64,000 nucleotides of DNA from Moringa oleifera (GCA_021397835.1 JAJFZO010000034.1:9005501-9069500), one strand, 5' to 3'; shown: positions 50,228 through 64,000, counted from the first letter of the stretch. Numbers and translations: made by a program. The notes: generated by a model from the letters alone, not told the origin.

Positions 50228-52700
50228 ATTATTGATGATGATCTCATGTTAAGATGGAATTGTAGAATTATGTAATTAATGATGATCTCACATCAAAGCA
50301 TTTAACTTATTCTCCAATGTGATTGATAGCGATCTCATATCGAGTTTTAAGTGTATAACTATTTGGAAAGAAGTATCACAAAGACACTAGAAGGTAGTGG
50401 AAGGCTCTTGGTGGAATGTACACAAGAGGCGCATTTTAGTCAAAACTGATTAATCTAGTGCTCCCCTCTTACAAAATAGATTTTTAAATTTTTGACAGGC
50501 TTTGCCCCATTTCTTATTTATAAATAGACCCATTTTTTATGGGAAAAAGATCTTTACTTTCCTTCATTTGTGAGCATATTAGCTTGAATTCTCTTATTAG
50601 AGTAATCTATCAAATTTCTAAAAGAGTTTTCTTTAGAAGATAATTCTTGTTTCCATATTTACTGTTTAGTAGAGACATAGCGTGAAGATCATGTTGAAGG
50701 TAAAATTCCTTACTTGTACCACGTGTTTATGAAATAAATAAAAAATAATAATTGTTTCCACTCATCTTTCTTTTTCCCTCAGGTATTCCGCTTTTTTCTT
50801 GTTCTACCCAATATTGTGAATTCAACGATGTATCTCATGATTTTCAAAAATAAGTTTAGAGAAATGGAATGATCGAGGTTATATTTCAAATCTCAAAATC
50901 AATAGATATTTGTTTTTTGAATGGAAAATCTAGTGGAGACTAGTGTTTGATATTCTTGCATAAAATTGCATATTAAATTGTTTTGAAATTTATCACATCA
51001 TGATTTTTCTCCTACAATTTTGAGATTGAGTGAAGAGCAATCTCTCCTTGTTTGTACGCACTATATATATATATAAATAATAATAATAATAATATTTAAT
51101 AATTATACTTTAGAATCAAAATCAAATTAAAATAATTCAAGATACGAGATCATTCAACTCAAATTAATGGTTTAAATTCTTGGGCGCTTGTAAGGGTGCT
51201 AATCTTTCCCAATTTGTAATTAACTCTTGATCTCAAATCATATAGTGAAACAAATCATTGCTTGTCTTTAAATGAAGTTCACATTTTTTTATCAAAAGAA
51301 AATGAAGTTTTATGACAAAATTGGTGACCAGTCATACCATGAAAAAGATTGATGGTGATTCCTTGTTTTTCTTCACTTGAAAATCAAAGCCAACAAAAGA
51401 ATATCTAATACTAAAAGAATTCCTTACATCGGGTTTTCATCATAAAAAAAGTTGATTGTGACTCAAGGTGACTCGAGTGAGGAATGAACTCACCTTAAAA
51501 CATCCAAAGGAGATCAAAAAACTTGAAGAGGAGGCCCGATCAAGGGTTATTGACAAATTTTGCCTATTTACAGAGTAAAAGTTTGAGATTGGTTGGGAAG
51601 GAAGTAGCCCACCGATACTGGCCTATTCGAAAAGGATTCATGCAAGAAATCAAGAGAAAACTTCCTGATGTCGACTTAGATTGAGCATAGGTGGCACTTC
51701 CTAAAAGCTTCCTCATCAATAAGCTAAAATGAGTTAGAGGTGTCATTAACTGACATTACTCAAGAGCTACCTCCTAAAACTGAAGAACAAACATCTTATT
51801 GGGTAGTTTTTGAAGGAGATCTTACTTTTCCTCCTCAGCTTGAAGTATTGCATGTCACCTTGATGCTCTAGTTATAGGTGTTCCAAACTTCATTCCTAAT
51901 GTCGTTTGATTTGTTTTCTTTGAGGTTGTATTGTTTTTTTCCAAATTCTCTTGTATGAACTCTTTAGTTTGTGATTTGTTATCTCTCGATCATTTCTTCT
52001 TAGTATTAACCCAAATAGATTTACTTGTTTGACTAGCCTTGAACATCAATGAAAACATTGATTTAAGTGATATAACCCTTAAAACACTTAATATGTAGCC
52101 CCTAATTCTGATTCAAATATATTATAATGATTCCAACGATATAGCTTTAATATAATGAAATTAGTGAGCTTTCATTCTTAATGTCAATAAACTAATTAAG
52201 ACCAATGAACTATCAGCTTACATTGAGACTTAGCTTAAATGAACTAAAACTCGGTCAGTCAACACCCAATAAATTCTCAATGAGGGCAAATCTCGTTGAA
52301 CATATGTTCTGATGAATTGAGATGAACTCCAACCTCGATAAAGTAAAATTTTAATGTATGTAGATGACTTATGGATCTAGATGAATTGTGGGGACTCGAT
52401 GTAGGGAACTCTTGATCTAAGCTGAGTTAAGCTTTAAATCCTAATGATTGGACAATCTTAACCTAGACTGATATTGAATTAAGTTAAACTTCACACCTTG
52501 ATGGTAAAGGAGTCCCACTATGGATAATGTGTTGGATTTAAAGATTCAAAAAATCACAATATTGAAATATTGATCTCTACTGGCAAACTTTACTTGAGGG
52601 CAAAATTAGTTGTTAGTTATTGCCACTTTTCATTCATGTTATAATTATTAAAGATTGAATAAAGACAAAAGACAACTAATTTTGCTTCAAATTAATATTT
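50228..52700. other. Stretch without a recognisable gene
   Basis: Two neighbouring copies of GATGATCTCA (50,236-50,290) begin the stretch. At 51,500-51,690 a broken + strand frame reads KKLEEEARSRVIDKF and, in another frame, EVAHRYWPIRKGFMQEIKRK. It looks like a piece of a retroelement-associated ORF but I cannot assign it. The rest has no coding signal. Confidence 0.4.
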
Positions 52701-55700
52701 TAGAGTTTTCTTGTAGCAAGAAATAGAAAGAGTGTTTTTCTTTTTATTGAATGTTTTATGATCCAACGAAAATATTTATCTTCACATTTCACAAACTTGA
52801 CAAAAAATCCTCAATAGGGGCTTGATATCATCTTAATCCTTCAATGATAATCCTCATCCACCGATTGGTGCTCCATGGTCCAATGAAAAACTCTCATCTT
52901 TACACTTCACAGACTTGACAAAAAATTTTGGTCAGTGGCCTAATATCTTCATAATCCTTTTTTATTGCTCGGTCAGTGCTTCACAATTTTATGGCAAACC
53001 TTCATCTACACACTATGCGAACTCGATAAAAGAATTCCTCATTAACAGTCCAATATTTTCTTAATCCTTTGAATGAAAATCCTATTCCTCTAATTAGTGT
53101 TCCATAATCTAATGGAAAACACTCGTCTTTAAGCTTTACATACTTTAAAAAAAACCCATGTGAGTCGTCTAATATCTTTTTAACCCTTTGAATGAAAATC
53201 TTTGAACGCTTCATAATCCAAATAATAATAATAATAATAATTGCCTTCACAATTCACAGACTTGACAAAAAATCTTGTCCACTGTCCAATATCTTCCTAA
53301 TCCTTCAAACAAAAATCCTTCTTCTTTAATTAATGCCCTAAGTTAAATAAAAATTCCTTGTATTCACATTTCATGGACTTGATGACAAATGTTCATCGAT
53401 GGTCCAATATCTTTTTAATCCTTTAGATAAATGTCTTTCGATTGGTGCTTCACGATATGACAAAAAACCCTCATCTTCATGCTTTGTGGACTTGAGAAAA
53501 AAATCCTCGTCAATGATTAAATATCTTTTTAATCCATTGGATAAAAGTTCTTATCCATCTATTAATGCTCCCTGATTTAATTAAAATCCTTTATGTTTAT
53601 GATTCATGAACTTGATGAAAAATCATTGTCATTCATCTCATATATTTTTGACCTTTTGTCCTTGACATGATTCACATTCATTTTAGGTACTTGTCAACAA
53701 ACTTCTCAAAATAAGTTATTTTTCCTTTTTTTTTTTTGGTAAATATGATTCTTTCGCTTTAACATGATTTTTAGCATTCAGTTATTATCTTGTGACTCCT
53801 TAAGGATTGCTTCACTTTTGTCTTTCTTTAACTCCACTGGGATATCATTCCTGCCAACTCCATTGGGGCTATTCTTTCATCGGCTCTCTAACGAATTTGT
53901 TGAACACTTCACTAGGGGTATGTTTATATGTTAACTAAGGATTACTCTTCTTAATTTTTCATTCATTTTTCTTTTAACCCCATGGAGATATCTTTTCTTA
54001 TTTCGCCATCAGGGATTACATCTTGATTCCACTAGGAAAATTTTCTTTGGATTCCTTCTATTGGCAATGCACTTTCAATTTCTCTGATGGGGATGCATTG
54101 GCTTTATCTTATGAAATGATGCATAAATGCATGTACATAGGGATAATTATTGTTATTGTCATTATCTTAATCCATTGAATGGAAGTCTTCATCCTCTAAT
54201 TAATAGTCCATAGCCATACAAAAATCCTTTATCCTCACGCTTGGTAGAGTTGACGAAAAATTCTTATCAATGATCCAATGTCTTTTTAATCCTTTATGAA
54301 GAAATCCTCATCTTGTGGTTAGTTCTCCACGATCCATTGAAAAACCCTTATCTTCATGCTTTGTGGACTTTGCAAAAAATCCTCATCAGTGGTCCAATAT
54401 CTTCTTAATCTTTAGACAAAAATTCTCATCCTCACATTAATGCCCCACAATCTAATGAAAAACATACTTTTTCATGCTTTACAAACTTGATGAAAAATCC
54501 ATGTTGGTGGTCCAATAAATTTTTCACCTTTTGTCATAGACGCGATTCACATTCATCTTGGATTTTTATGAACACAGTTTTTCAAAAAAGATTGGTTTTT
54601 CCTGCTTTTTTTTCATTTTTTTATAAATATGGTTCTCTGACTTTAATGTGATTCTCAACATCCAATGATTCTTATACCTTCTTAACCCTTCAGATAGAAA
54701 TCTTGATCTTCTTTGGGTTAGTGCTCCACGATCCGATGAAAAGCCCTCTTCTTCACACTTTGTGGACTCAATAAAAAAGGCTCGTTAATGGTCCCATATC
54801 TTCTTAATCCTTCGGATAAAAATTCTCTTCCTCTTGTTAGCCCTCCACGATCTGATAAAAAATCCTCTTTTACATACTTCACAAACTTGACAAAAAATCC
54901 CTCATCTATAGTCCATTATGTTGTTAATCCTTTAGACAAAAATCTTAGTCCTCTTATTAGTGTTCCATAATTTGATAGAAAACACTCAACTTTATGCTTT
55001 ACAAACTTGACAAAAATCCTAGGCGGTGGTCCAATATCTTCCTAATCCTTCGAATGAAAATCCTTAAACGCTTATAGTCTAACAAAAATACATGTTTGCA
55101 CATTTCACTGACTTGGCAAAAAATCCTTGCCCACGATCCAATACCTTCCTAATCTCTAATGAAAATCCTTCTCCTTTGATTAGTACTCCGTAGTTAAAGA
55201 AAAATCCTTGCCTTCACACTTCATGGACTTGGCAAAAAATCTTCATTAGTGGTCTAATATCTTCTCAATTCTTCAGATAAAAATTCTTGTGATTTGGTCA
55301 ATGCTCCACGTCTGACAAAAAAAAAAAGTTTCATGGACTTGATGAAAAAATCCTTGTCAATGATTAAATATCTTCTTCATCCAATGGATAAAAATTCTTA
55401 TTCATATGTTAATGCTCTCTGATTGATGAAAAACCTTCATCTTCACGCTTCACAAACTTGAAAACAATTCTTCGTTTTGACTTTTTTCTTTAACATGATT
55501 CACATTTGTCTTGGATGCTTGTCAACAAAGTTTTTTGAAAAGGACTTTGTTTTTTTTTAGGAAATAGGTTTCTCTTGCTTTAACATGATTCTCGGCATTC
55601 AATGATGCTTCCACGCTCCATTTGGGATTACTTCACTTTTTGTCTTCCTTATCTCCATTAGGATATCCTTCCTAAGAACTCCATCGGGGGTCTTCATTCA

Positions 55701-56951
55701 TCAACTCTTTAATGAATTTGTTAAGCACTCCACTAGGGGTATGCTGACATATTAATTGAGGATTATTCTTTTTTCTTCATTTTTTATTCATTTTTCTTTT
55801 AACTCCATGGAGATATCTTTCCTGATTTTGCCATTAGGATTACACCTTGATTCTACTGGGGAAATTTTCTTTGGATTCCTTTTGTTGGAAGTGCGCCTTC
55901 AATTTCTCCGATGGGGATGTGTTGGTATTATCCTACGAAATGATGCATAAATGCATGTATGTAGGCAAAATTATTATTATTATCATTATCTTAATCCATC
56001 GAATGGAAGTCCTTACCCTCTTATTATTGCTCCATAAGTTAACAAAAATTCTTTATCTTTAGGGTTGGTAAAGTTGACAAAAAACCATCATCAATGATCC
56101 AATATCTTTTTAATCCTACGTAGAGAAATCCTCATACTATAGTTGGTTCTCTATGATCAAATGAAAAGCCCTTATCTTCATGCCTCGTGGACTTGGCAAA
56201 AAAATTCGCATCAATGGTTCAATATCTTCTTAATCCTTTTGACAAAAATTGTCATCTTCCTTGTAGTGCTTCATGATCTAATGGAAAACCTAATTTTTCA
56301 TGCTTTACAAACTTTATGAAAAGTCCATGTCAATAGTCCAATATCTTTTTGACCTTTCGTCCTTGGCATGATTCATGTTCATCTTGGATTCTTGTCAAAA
56401 TAGTTTTCAGAAAGGGTTAGTTTTCTTTTTTCTTTTTTTCTTGTGAATATGGTTGTCTTGCTTCTACATGATTCTTAGCATTTAGTGATTCTTTTTTGAT
56501 CCATTGGAGATTCCATCTCTATTTCCCCTTCACAACACCATGAGGATATCCTTGTTAAGTCATCCATTGGAAGACCTCTTTCATCAGCACTCTAAAGAAT
56601 GTGTAAAACGCTCCACTAGGGTATGCTGATGGGTTAATTGAGGATAATTCTTATTTTTTACTTTTAATTCAACTTTCTCTTAACTCCATGAAGATACCTT
56701 TCATGGTTCTGTAGTTGGGAATTGCATCTTGATTCCACTTGGATAATTTTCTTTGGATTTCTTTTATTGAAAGTGCACCTTTCGTTTCTCCATTGGGAAT
56801 GTATTTGCTTGATCCTATGAAATGATTTATATGCATGTATGTAGGTTAATTATTATTATTATCATTATTTCAATCCTCCAAATGAAAATTATTGTCCCTT
56901 TATTAGTGTTCCATAATTTGATGGAAATCCTTTGTCTTCACTTTTTGTGAT

Positions 56952-57341
56952 TAAGGGTAAGCATTCGTTTAATTTTGTTAGTTTGGTTTAAAAATTTCAA
57001 AAATTGAATTAATCAATTTCTTAAAAAAAATAATTGAAATCGACCGAATATGAAAAATAACTAATTAAAGTTAACCTAAATTTTTTTATCGGTTTAATCG
57101 ATAATCGAATTAACTAAAAATTTATATTTTAAAAAAGTAAATTATTATTAATGAAATTAATTAATTATTAAATTAAAATCAATTTTTTGGTCAGTTTCGA
57201 TTTAGAAAAAAATTAATCGAAAATTGATTAAAAATTCAAAAAATGATTTAAAATGAAAACATTAAAAAACCAAACCAAATTAACCCAAATCAATTTGGTT
57301 TATTAGTTTCTTAAATTTTAACTAAATTATGCTCACCCTTA
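56952..57341. mobile_element. hAT-like MITE, first copy in the array
   Basis: This 390-bp AT-rich insert begins TAAGGGTAAGC and ends GCTCACCCTTA (inverted). Its interior is rich in AATTGGTTTGGTTT and TTAACCGAA-type words. The flanking octamers TTTGTGAT and TTTGCGGT resemble a diverged 8-bp target duplication, the length made by hAT transposases. Confidence 0.7.
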
Positions 57342-59625
57342 TTTGCGGTCATGATGAAGAATCTTCATCAATGATCTAATATATTCTTAACCCTTGAGAT
57401 AGAAATCTTGATCATCTTTAGGTTGGTGCTCCATGAACCAATGAAAAACCCTCGTCTTCACACTTTGTGGACTCGATAAAAAGTGCTTGGTAATGGTCAT
57501 ATATCTCCTTAATCCTTCAGATAAAAATTCTTATCCTTTTGTTTTCCTTCCATGATATGATAAAAAATCTTCATCTGTACACCTCGCGAACTTGACAAAA
57601 AATCCCTTATTTATAGCCCAATATGTTCTTAATCGTTTAGACAAAAATCTTAGTCCTCTGATTAGTGTTCCACGATTTAACAGAAAACACTCATCTTTAT
57701 GCTTTGCAAACTTGACAAAAGATCCGTGTCAGTGGTCCAATATCTTCTTAATCCTTCGAATGAAAATCTTTGAACGCTTACAATCCAACAAAGATACATG
57801 TCTGCACATTTCATAGACTAAACAAAAAATCCTTGTCCACGGTCTAATACCTTCCTAATCCTTCTAACAAAAATCCTACTCTTTTGATTGAGGCTGCATA
57901 GTTAAACAAAAATCCTTGTCATCATACTTCATGCACTTGACAAAAAATCTTCATTGGTGGTCTAGTATCTTATTAATCCTTCAGATAAAAATTCTCATCT
58001 TTTGGTTAGTGCTCCACATCCAACAAAAGAACCCTTATCTTCATGCTTTGTGGACGTGACGAAAAAAACCTTGTTAGTGATTAAATATCTTCTTAATCGA
58101 ATGGACAAAAATTCTTATCCGTATCTCAATGCTCCCTGATTTGATGAAAAACCTATGTTTTCATGCTTCACAAAATTGACAACAAATCTTCATTAGTCAT
58201 CTAATGTATTTTTGAATTTTTCTTTAACATGATTCACATTTGTCTTAGGTGCTTGTCAACAAAGTTTTTGGAAAGGTTTTTTTTTTTTTTTTAAGTTTCT
58301 CTTGCTTTAACATGATTCTCGGGCATTCAATGATCCTTCCACGATTCATTTGGGATTGCTTCACTTTTTGTCTTCCTTATCTCCATTAGGATATCCTTCC
58401 CAAGAACTCCACTAGGGGAATGTTGACATACTAATTGAGGATTATTCCTGTTCTTCATTTTTTATTCATTTACCCTTTAACTCCATGGAGATATCTCTCC
58501 CGATTTGGCCACTAGGATTACATCTTGATTTCGTTTGGAAAATTTTCTTTGAATTCCTTCTATTGGTTGTGCGCCTTTAATTTCACCGATAGGGATGTAT
58601 TGGCTTTATCGAGTGAAATGATGCATGGATGCATGTATGTAGGCAAAATTATTATTATTATCATTATCTTAAGCCATCAAATGAAAGTCCTTATCCTCTT
58701 ATTAATGCTCCACTGGTTAACAAAAATTCTTTATCTTCAAGGTTGGTAGAGTTGACAAAAAACCATCATTAATTATCTAATATCTTTTTAATCCTTCTTG
58801 GAGAAATCCTCATCCTATAGTTGGTTCTCCATGATCAAATGAAAAAACCTTATCTTCATGTTTCTTGGACTTGGTAAAAATTCTCATCAGTGATTTAATA
58901 TTTTCTTAATTATTTAGACAAAAATTCTCATTTTCCTTGTAGTGTTTCACGATCTAACGGAGACCCTACTTTTCATGCTTTTCCAACTTTGTGAAAAGTC
59001 CATGTCAGTGGTCCAATATCTTTTTGACCTTTCATCCTTGGCATGATTCACATTCATCTTGGATTCTTGTCAAAATAGTTTTCACAAAGGGTTGGTTTTC
59101 TTTTTCTTTTCCCTTCTAAATACAGTTCTCTCGCTTTGACATGATTCTCAGCATTTAGTGATTCTTTTTTGATCCATTAGAGATTCCTTCTATGTTTATC
59201 CTTGATGACACCATGAGGATATCCTCGCTAAGTCAGCCATTGGGAGCCTTCTTTCATCAACTCTCTAAAGAATGTGTTGAACACTCCACCAGGGTATGCT
59301 AACGTGCTAATTGAGAGTAATTCTTCTTTTTTACTTTTTATTAAACTTTCTCTTAACTCCATGAAGATACCTTTCATGGTTCTGTGGTTGGGAATTGTGT
59401 CTTGATTTCGCTTGGATAATTTTCTTTAGATTTATTTTATTGAAAGTGCACCTTTGGTTTCACCATTGGGTATGTATTTGCTTATTCCTATGAAATGATG
59501 TATATGCATGTATGTAGGCTTAATTATTATTATTATCATTATTTCAATCCTCCAAACAAAAATTCTTGTCCCCTTATTAGTGTTCCATAATTTGATGGAA
59601 ATCATTTGTCTTCACGCTTTGTGGT

Positions 59626-60021
59626 TAGGGGTGACCATTTGTTTAATTTGGTCAATGTGGTGTAAAAATTTTAAAAACTGAATTAACCGAATTTCTTAAA
59701 AAAATAACTGAAAAATGACCGAATACGAAAAATAATAGATTAAACCAAAGAAAATATTTTTTTATCGATTTAGTCGATAACCAAACTACCGAAAAATTTA
59801 TATTTTAAAAAAATAAATTATTGATAATAAAATTAATTTATTATTACATTAAAATCAATTTTTCAGTCGGTTTTGATTTTAAAAAAAAATTAACCAAAAA
59901 TCGATAAAAAAAATAAAAAAAATCGATTTAAAATCAAAACATTAAAAAACCAAACCGAATTAATCAAAATCAATTTGGTTTATCGGTTTTTTTAGTTTTA
60001 ACCGAATTATGCTTACCCTTA
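59626..60021. mobile_element. hAT-like MITE, second copy in the array
   Basis: Begins TAGGGGTGACC and ends GCTTACCCTTA. The flanking octamers TTTGTGGT and TTTGCGGT match at seven of eight positions. Same position in the higher-order unit as the copy at 56,952, so it was copied with the unit. The unit at 62.3 kb has no insert at this point. Confidence 0.75.
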
Positions 60022-63000
60022 TTTGCGGTCTTGATGAAAAATCTTCATCAATGGTCTAATATCATTTTAACCTTTTAGATAGAAATTTGATCGTCTTGGG
60101 GTTGGTGCTCCATGATCCGATGAAAAGCCCACGTCTTCACACTTTGTGGACTTGATAAGAAATGCTTGTTAATGGTCATATATCTTCTTAATCCTTTGGA
60201 TAAAAATTCTCATCCTCATGTTAGGCCTTCATGATCTGATAAAAATCCTCATCTGCACACTTCGCGAACTTGACAAAAAATCCCTCATCTATAATCCAAT
60301 ATGTTCTTAATCTTTTAGGCAAAAATCTTAGTCCTTTGAGTAGTGTTCTGCAATTTGATAGAAAACACTCGTCTTTATGCTTTGCAAACTTGATAAAAAG
60401 TCCTTGTGAGTTGTCCAATATCTGATTAATCCTTCGAAAGAAAATTTTGAACGCTTATAATCCAACAAAATTATGTGTCTACATATTTCATAAACTTGAC
60501 GAAAAATCCTTGTCCACCGTCCAATACCTTCCTAATCCTTCTAATGAAAACCCTTCTCCTTTGATTAGCGCTCTATAGTTAAACAAAAACCCTTGTCTTC
60601 ACACTTCATGGACTTGACAAAAAATCTTCATTGGTAGTCTAATATCTTCTTAATGCTTTAGATAAAAATTCTCATCTTTTGGTTAGTGCTCCACATCCAA
60701 CAAAAGACCCTTATCTTCACACTTTATGGACTTGACGAAAAAATGCTTGTCAGTGATTAAATATCTTCTTAATCTAATGAAAAAAAAATTCTTATCCGTA
60801 TGTTAATGCTTCTTGATTTGATGAAAAATCTTCATCTTGAGGCCTCACAAACTTGACAAAAAATCTTTGTTAGTCATCTAATATATTTTTGACTTTTTTC
60901 TTTAACATGGTTCACATTTGTCTTGGGTGCTTGTTAACAAAGTTTTTGGAAAGGGGGTTTTTTTTTTTTGGTAAATAGTTTTCTCTTGCTTTAACGTGAT
61001 TCACGACATTTAGTGATTCTTCTGCAGTCCATTTAGGATTGCATCACTTTTTGTCTTCCTTATCTCCATTGGGATATCTTTCCTAAGAACTCCATTGGGG
61101 GTTTTCATTCATTAGCTCTTTAATGAATTTGTTGAGCACTCCACTAAGGGTATGCTGGCATATTAATTTAGGATTATTCTTCTTCTTTATTTTTCATTCA
61201 TTTTTCTTTTAACTCCATGGAGATGTCTTTCCCAATTTTGCCATTAGGATTACGTCTTGATTCCACTAAGGAAATTTTCTTTGGATTCTTTCTGTTGGCA
61301 CTACGCCTTCAATTTCTCCAATGGGGATGTATTGGCTTTATTTTATGAAATGATGCATGATCGCCTATATGTAGGCAAAATTATTATTATTTTCATTATC
61401 TTAGTCCATCAAATGGAAGTCCTTATCCTTTTATTAATGCTCCACAAGTTAACAAAAATTCCTTATCTTCAGGGTTGGTAGAGTAGACAAAAAATCGTCA
61501 TTAATTATCTAATATTTTTTTAATCTTTCCTAGAGAACTCCTCATCCTATAGTTGGTTTTCCATGATCAAACGAAAAACCCTTATCTTCATGCTTTGTGT
61601 ACTTGGCAAAAAATCCTTACCAATGGTTTAATGTCTTCTTAATCATTTAGACAAAAATTCTCATCTTCCTTGTAGTACTTCAAGATCTAACGAAAAACCT
61701 ACTTTTTCATGCTTTACAAACTTTATGAAAAGTCCATGTCAGTGGTCCAATATCTTTTTGACCTTTTGTCTTTGGCACAATTCACATTCATCTTGGATTC
61801 TTGTCAAAACTGTTTTTGCAAGTAGTTTTTTTTTTTTTTTTTGTCCTTGTGAATGTGGTTCTCTTGCTTCGACATGATTCTCAGCATTTAGTGATTCTTT
61901 TTTGATCCATTAAAGATTCCTTCTTTGTTTCTCCTTGATGACACCGTGAGCATATACTCGCTAAGTCATCCATTGGGAGCCTTCTTTCATCAGCTTTCTA
62001 AAGAATGTGTGGAGCACTCCACTGGGGTATATTGACATGTTAATTGAGGGTAATTCTTCTTCTTCATTTTTCTTTCAATTTTTTTTAGCTTGATAAAGAT
62101 ACCTTTCATGGTTTTGTAGTTGGGGATCGCTTCTTGATTTAACCTGGGTAATTTCCTTTGGGTTTCTTTTATTGAAAGTGCGCCTACGGTTTCTCCATTA
62201 GGAATGTATTTGCTTGATCCTATGAAATGATGAATGAATGCATGTATGCAAGCTTAATTATTATTATTATCTTTGTTTTAGTTTGTCAAAAGAAAATTCT
62301 TGTCCTCTTATTAGTGTTCCACAGTTAGATGGAAATCTTTTGTCTTCACGCTTTACTAACTTGACAAAAAATCAATATCAACGGTCTAATATCTTTATAA
62401 CCCTTCAGATAGAAATCTAGATTATCTCTTGGTTGGTGATTCAATATCCAACAAAAAACCACCATCTTCACACTTAGTGAACTTGACAAAAAATGCTTGT
62501 TAGTGGTCCAATATCTTCTTAATCCTTTGGACGAAAATTCTCATCATTTTGCTAGTGCTCCACAATCTGACCAAAAACCGTCGCCTTCACATTTCAAAAA
62601 CTTAATAAAAAATCCTCCTCAGTGGTCCAATATATTTTTGACGTTTTGTCTTTGACACGATTCACACTCATCTTGGATTTTTATCAACACTATTTTCATA
62701 AAGAGTTTTTTTTTTTAATAAACATGGTTCTCTCAGTCTAATGAGATTCGTAGCATTTAATGATTTTTTTTTTTTGTGATCCATTAGGAATTCCTTCTCT
62801 TTATCTTCTCCTCGACTCCATGGGATATCCTTCTTGGCTTTTCTATTAGGGGTCTTCTTTCATTACATCTTTAAGAATGTGTCGAATACTCCGCTAAGGG
62901 TATGCTGACATATTAATTATGGATAGCCATTCTTTTTCATTTTTCTTTTAACTTCATGGAGATATCTTTCTTGGTTCCAATAGGGATTATGTCTTGATTC

Positions 63001-63139
63001 CACTTAGGGAATTTTCTTTGGATTTCTTTTATGGGAAATGCACTTTTTGGTTTCTCCATTAGAGATGTATTGGATTTATCCTATGAAATGATGCATGAAT
63101 GCATGCATGCAGGCATAATAATTATTATTATCATTGTTT

Positions 63140-64000
63140 TACTATTATAATTTTAGTTTCTATTTTACCCGATTATCCTCTTTTGATTTCTATATTCTTG
63201 CATTTCTAAGGTGGGTCAATGGCCTATTCTTCACTTAATTATTTTGATTCTTTAGATTCTGGTGTTTGTAGCCTGCCATGAGAATGTATCATTAGATCAG
63301 GTGGCATGGAGTTAAGAAAGCTCTTTTTGTGTCTCTTGTACTCCAAAGAACTGATTCCCATCACTATTTCTTTTCCTTTAGTTTGTTCCCTTTTTTTAGT
63401 TCTCTTTGCTTCAATTTAAATTAAGTTTCTCCTTTAATGGGCAATTTTCCTTTGCTGCTACCTAGTTTTGTAAAATGCAACTTAATATACCTTAAATCCC
63501 TTATGTATTAAAAAGAATAGAAATGCACTTTTTAAAGAAAGAAGATTGGGTGATTCCAAAAGCAATGGTGTCTAATGACTTTATTAGTTCCATGTTGCGT
63601 ATAATATAAGGACTTATATGATAGAAAAAGGGAACACATATGGAAGGTTATTTCTAATTGGGAAGGGGTGATTAAGGCATCATTCTCATGATATCTAGGT
63701 TGTCTGACCACTCTTATGGTTGTTTAGAAGAGGAAATGATCCGAAAGTCTCTTTCCTTTACCACAACTCATTTTTAAGGATAATAGTTCTTCACCATATT
63801 AGAGTTGAAGTGATTGGGAAGCAATGATGCTAAATGACTTTTATGAATTCTATTTTAGGCATAATATAAGGACTCCTGTGAGTATAATAAAGGAATAAAG
63901 GTCAAAAGTTATTTCCAATTAGGAAGGGGTGATTAAAGGATCATTCTCATGATATCTAGGTTCTCTGACTATGACTTACCACAAATCTCCACTTTTATGG
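63140..64000. repeat. End stretch with a partial duplication, 260 bp apart
   Basis: The block from about 63,541 to 63,705 (GTGATTCCAAAAGCAATG, ATAATATAAGGACT, GGAAGGGGTGATTAA, CATTCTCATGATATCTAGGT) is repeated with changes at about 63,808-63,970. No coding signal was seen. Confidence 0.6.

Larger units (their letters stand above)
52800..63140. repeat. Complex tandem array: 120-bp units within 2.7-kb higher-order repeats
   Basis: The basic unit is about 120 bp. It has the order TTAATCCTTYRGATRAAAATTCT, TTAGTGCTCCACGATC, GAAAAACCCTCATCTTCACGC, TTTGTGGACTTGACAAAAAAT, CAGTGGTCCAATATCTTC. These units alternate with segments rich in AACTCCATGGAGATATC and a block ending GAAATGATGCAT followed by ATT repeats. 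That landmark falls at 54,113, 55,937, 56,819, 58,615, 59,492, 61,347, 62,224 and 63,085. The spacing alternates between about 1.8 kb and 0.88 kb, so a 2.68-2.73-kb unit repeats. Small open frames of 60 to 82 codons arise in both strands from the repeat, but none continues across units. No gene is supported. Confidence 0.85.

Noticed and set aside
53002..53250. 82-codon minus-strand frame in the tandem array
   Set aside because: Its Ile run comes from an ATT/AAT repeat and the rest is the 120-bp repeat read through; neighbouring units do not keep the frame.

Overview
The window is nuclear DNA of a flowering plant, probably a eudicot. It is AT-rich, its genes have short AT-rich GT-AG introns, and it holds one recognisable host gene, 1-aminocyclopropane-1-carboxylate oxidase (ACO, the last enzyme of ethylene synthesis), in a dense field of plant transposable elements. 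No species can be named from the sequence. No prokaryotic features, rRNA, tRNA or CRISPR arrays were seen.

Layout. 1-5.7 kb is AT-rich sequence with no supportable gene. 5.77-8.11 kb is an internally deleted Ty1-copia element on the minus strand. 9.40-12.77 kb is a gag-plus-protease-only LTR element with two full LTRs. 13.9-15.6 kb is a Ty3-gypsy gag/protease/RT relic on the minus strand. About 15.89-24.36 kb is a decayed CACTA (En/Spm) transposon whose TNPD N-terminal exon is repeated four times as a 480-bp unit. 24.4-26.4 kb is apparently native intergenic DNA.

26,400-36,544 is a complete, fairly young Mutator-like element (MULE). It has an exact 9-bp target-site duplication and two convergent genes: a 10-exon DUF1985/Ulp1-type SUMO-protease gene reading in from the left end, and a MURA transposase reading in from the right end. 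Their frames are continuous except for one nonsense codon in the first and two in the second. Two tandem arrays (146 bp x3 and 163 bp x6) fill the region 5' of the transposase.

The ACO gene (36.70-37.89 kb, minus strand) lies only 151 bp from the MULE end and carries two single-base deletions. A decayed DUF1985 fragment of a second MULE lies on its other side (38.4-38.95 kb). 39,239-50,227 is a second CACTA element with both CACTACAAGAAA termini, TNPD and TNPA relics, a LINE fragment with a triplicated RNase H block, and a probable promoter with a 34-bp near-palindrome. 50.2-52.7 kb has no clear gene. 52.8-63.1 kb is a complex tandem array of about 120-bp units organised into about 2.7-kb higher-order repeats, two of which carry the same hAT-like MITE. 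The last 0.9 kb shows a partial duplication.

The genes do not form a pathway. The most coherent system is the MULE: transposase and SUMO-protease-like gene in the convergent arrangement of maize MuDR, with the Ulp1 gene where mudrB would be, as in plant Kaonashi/CUMULE-type elements.
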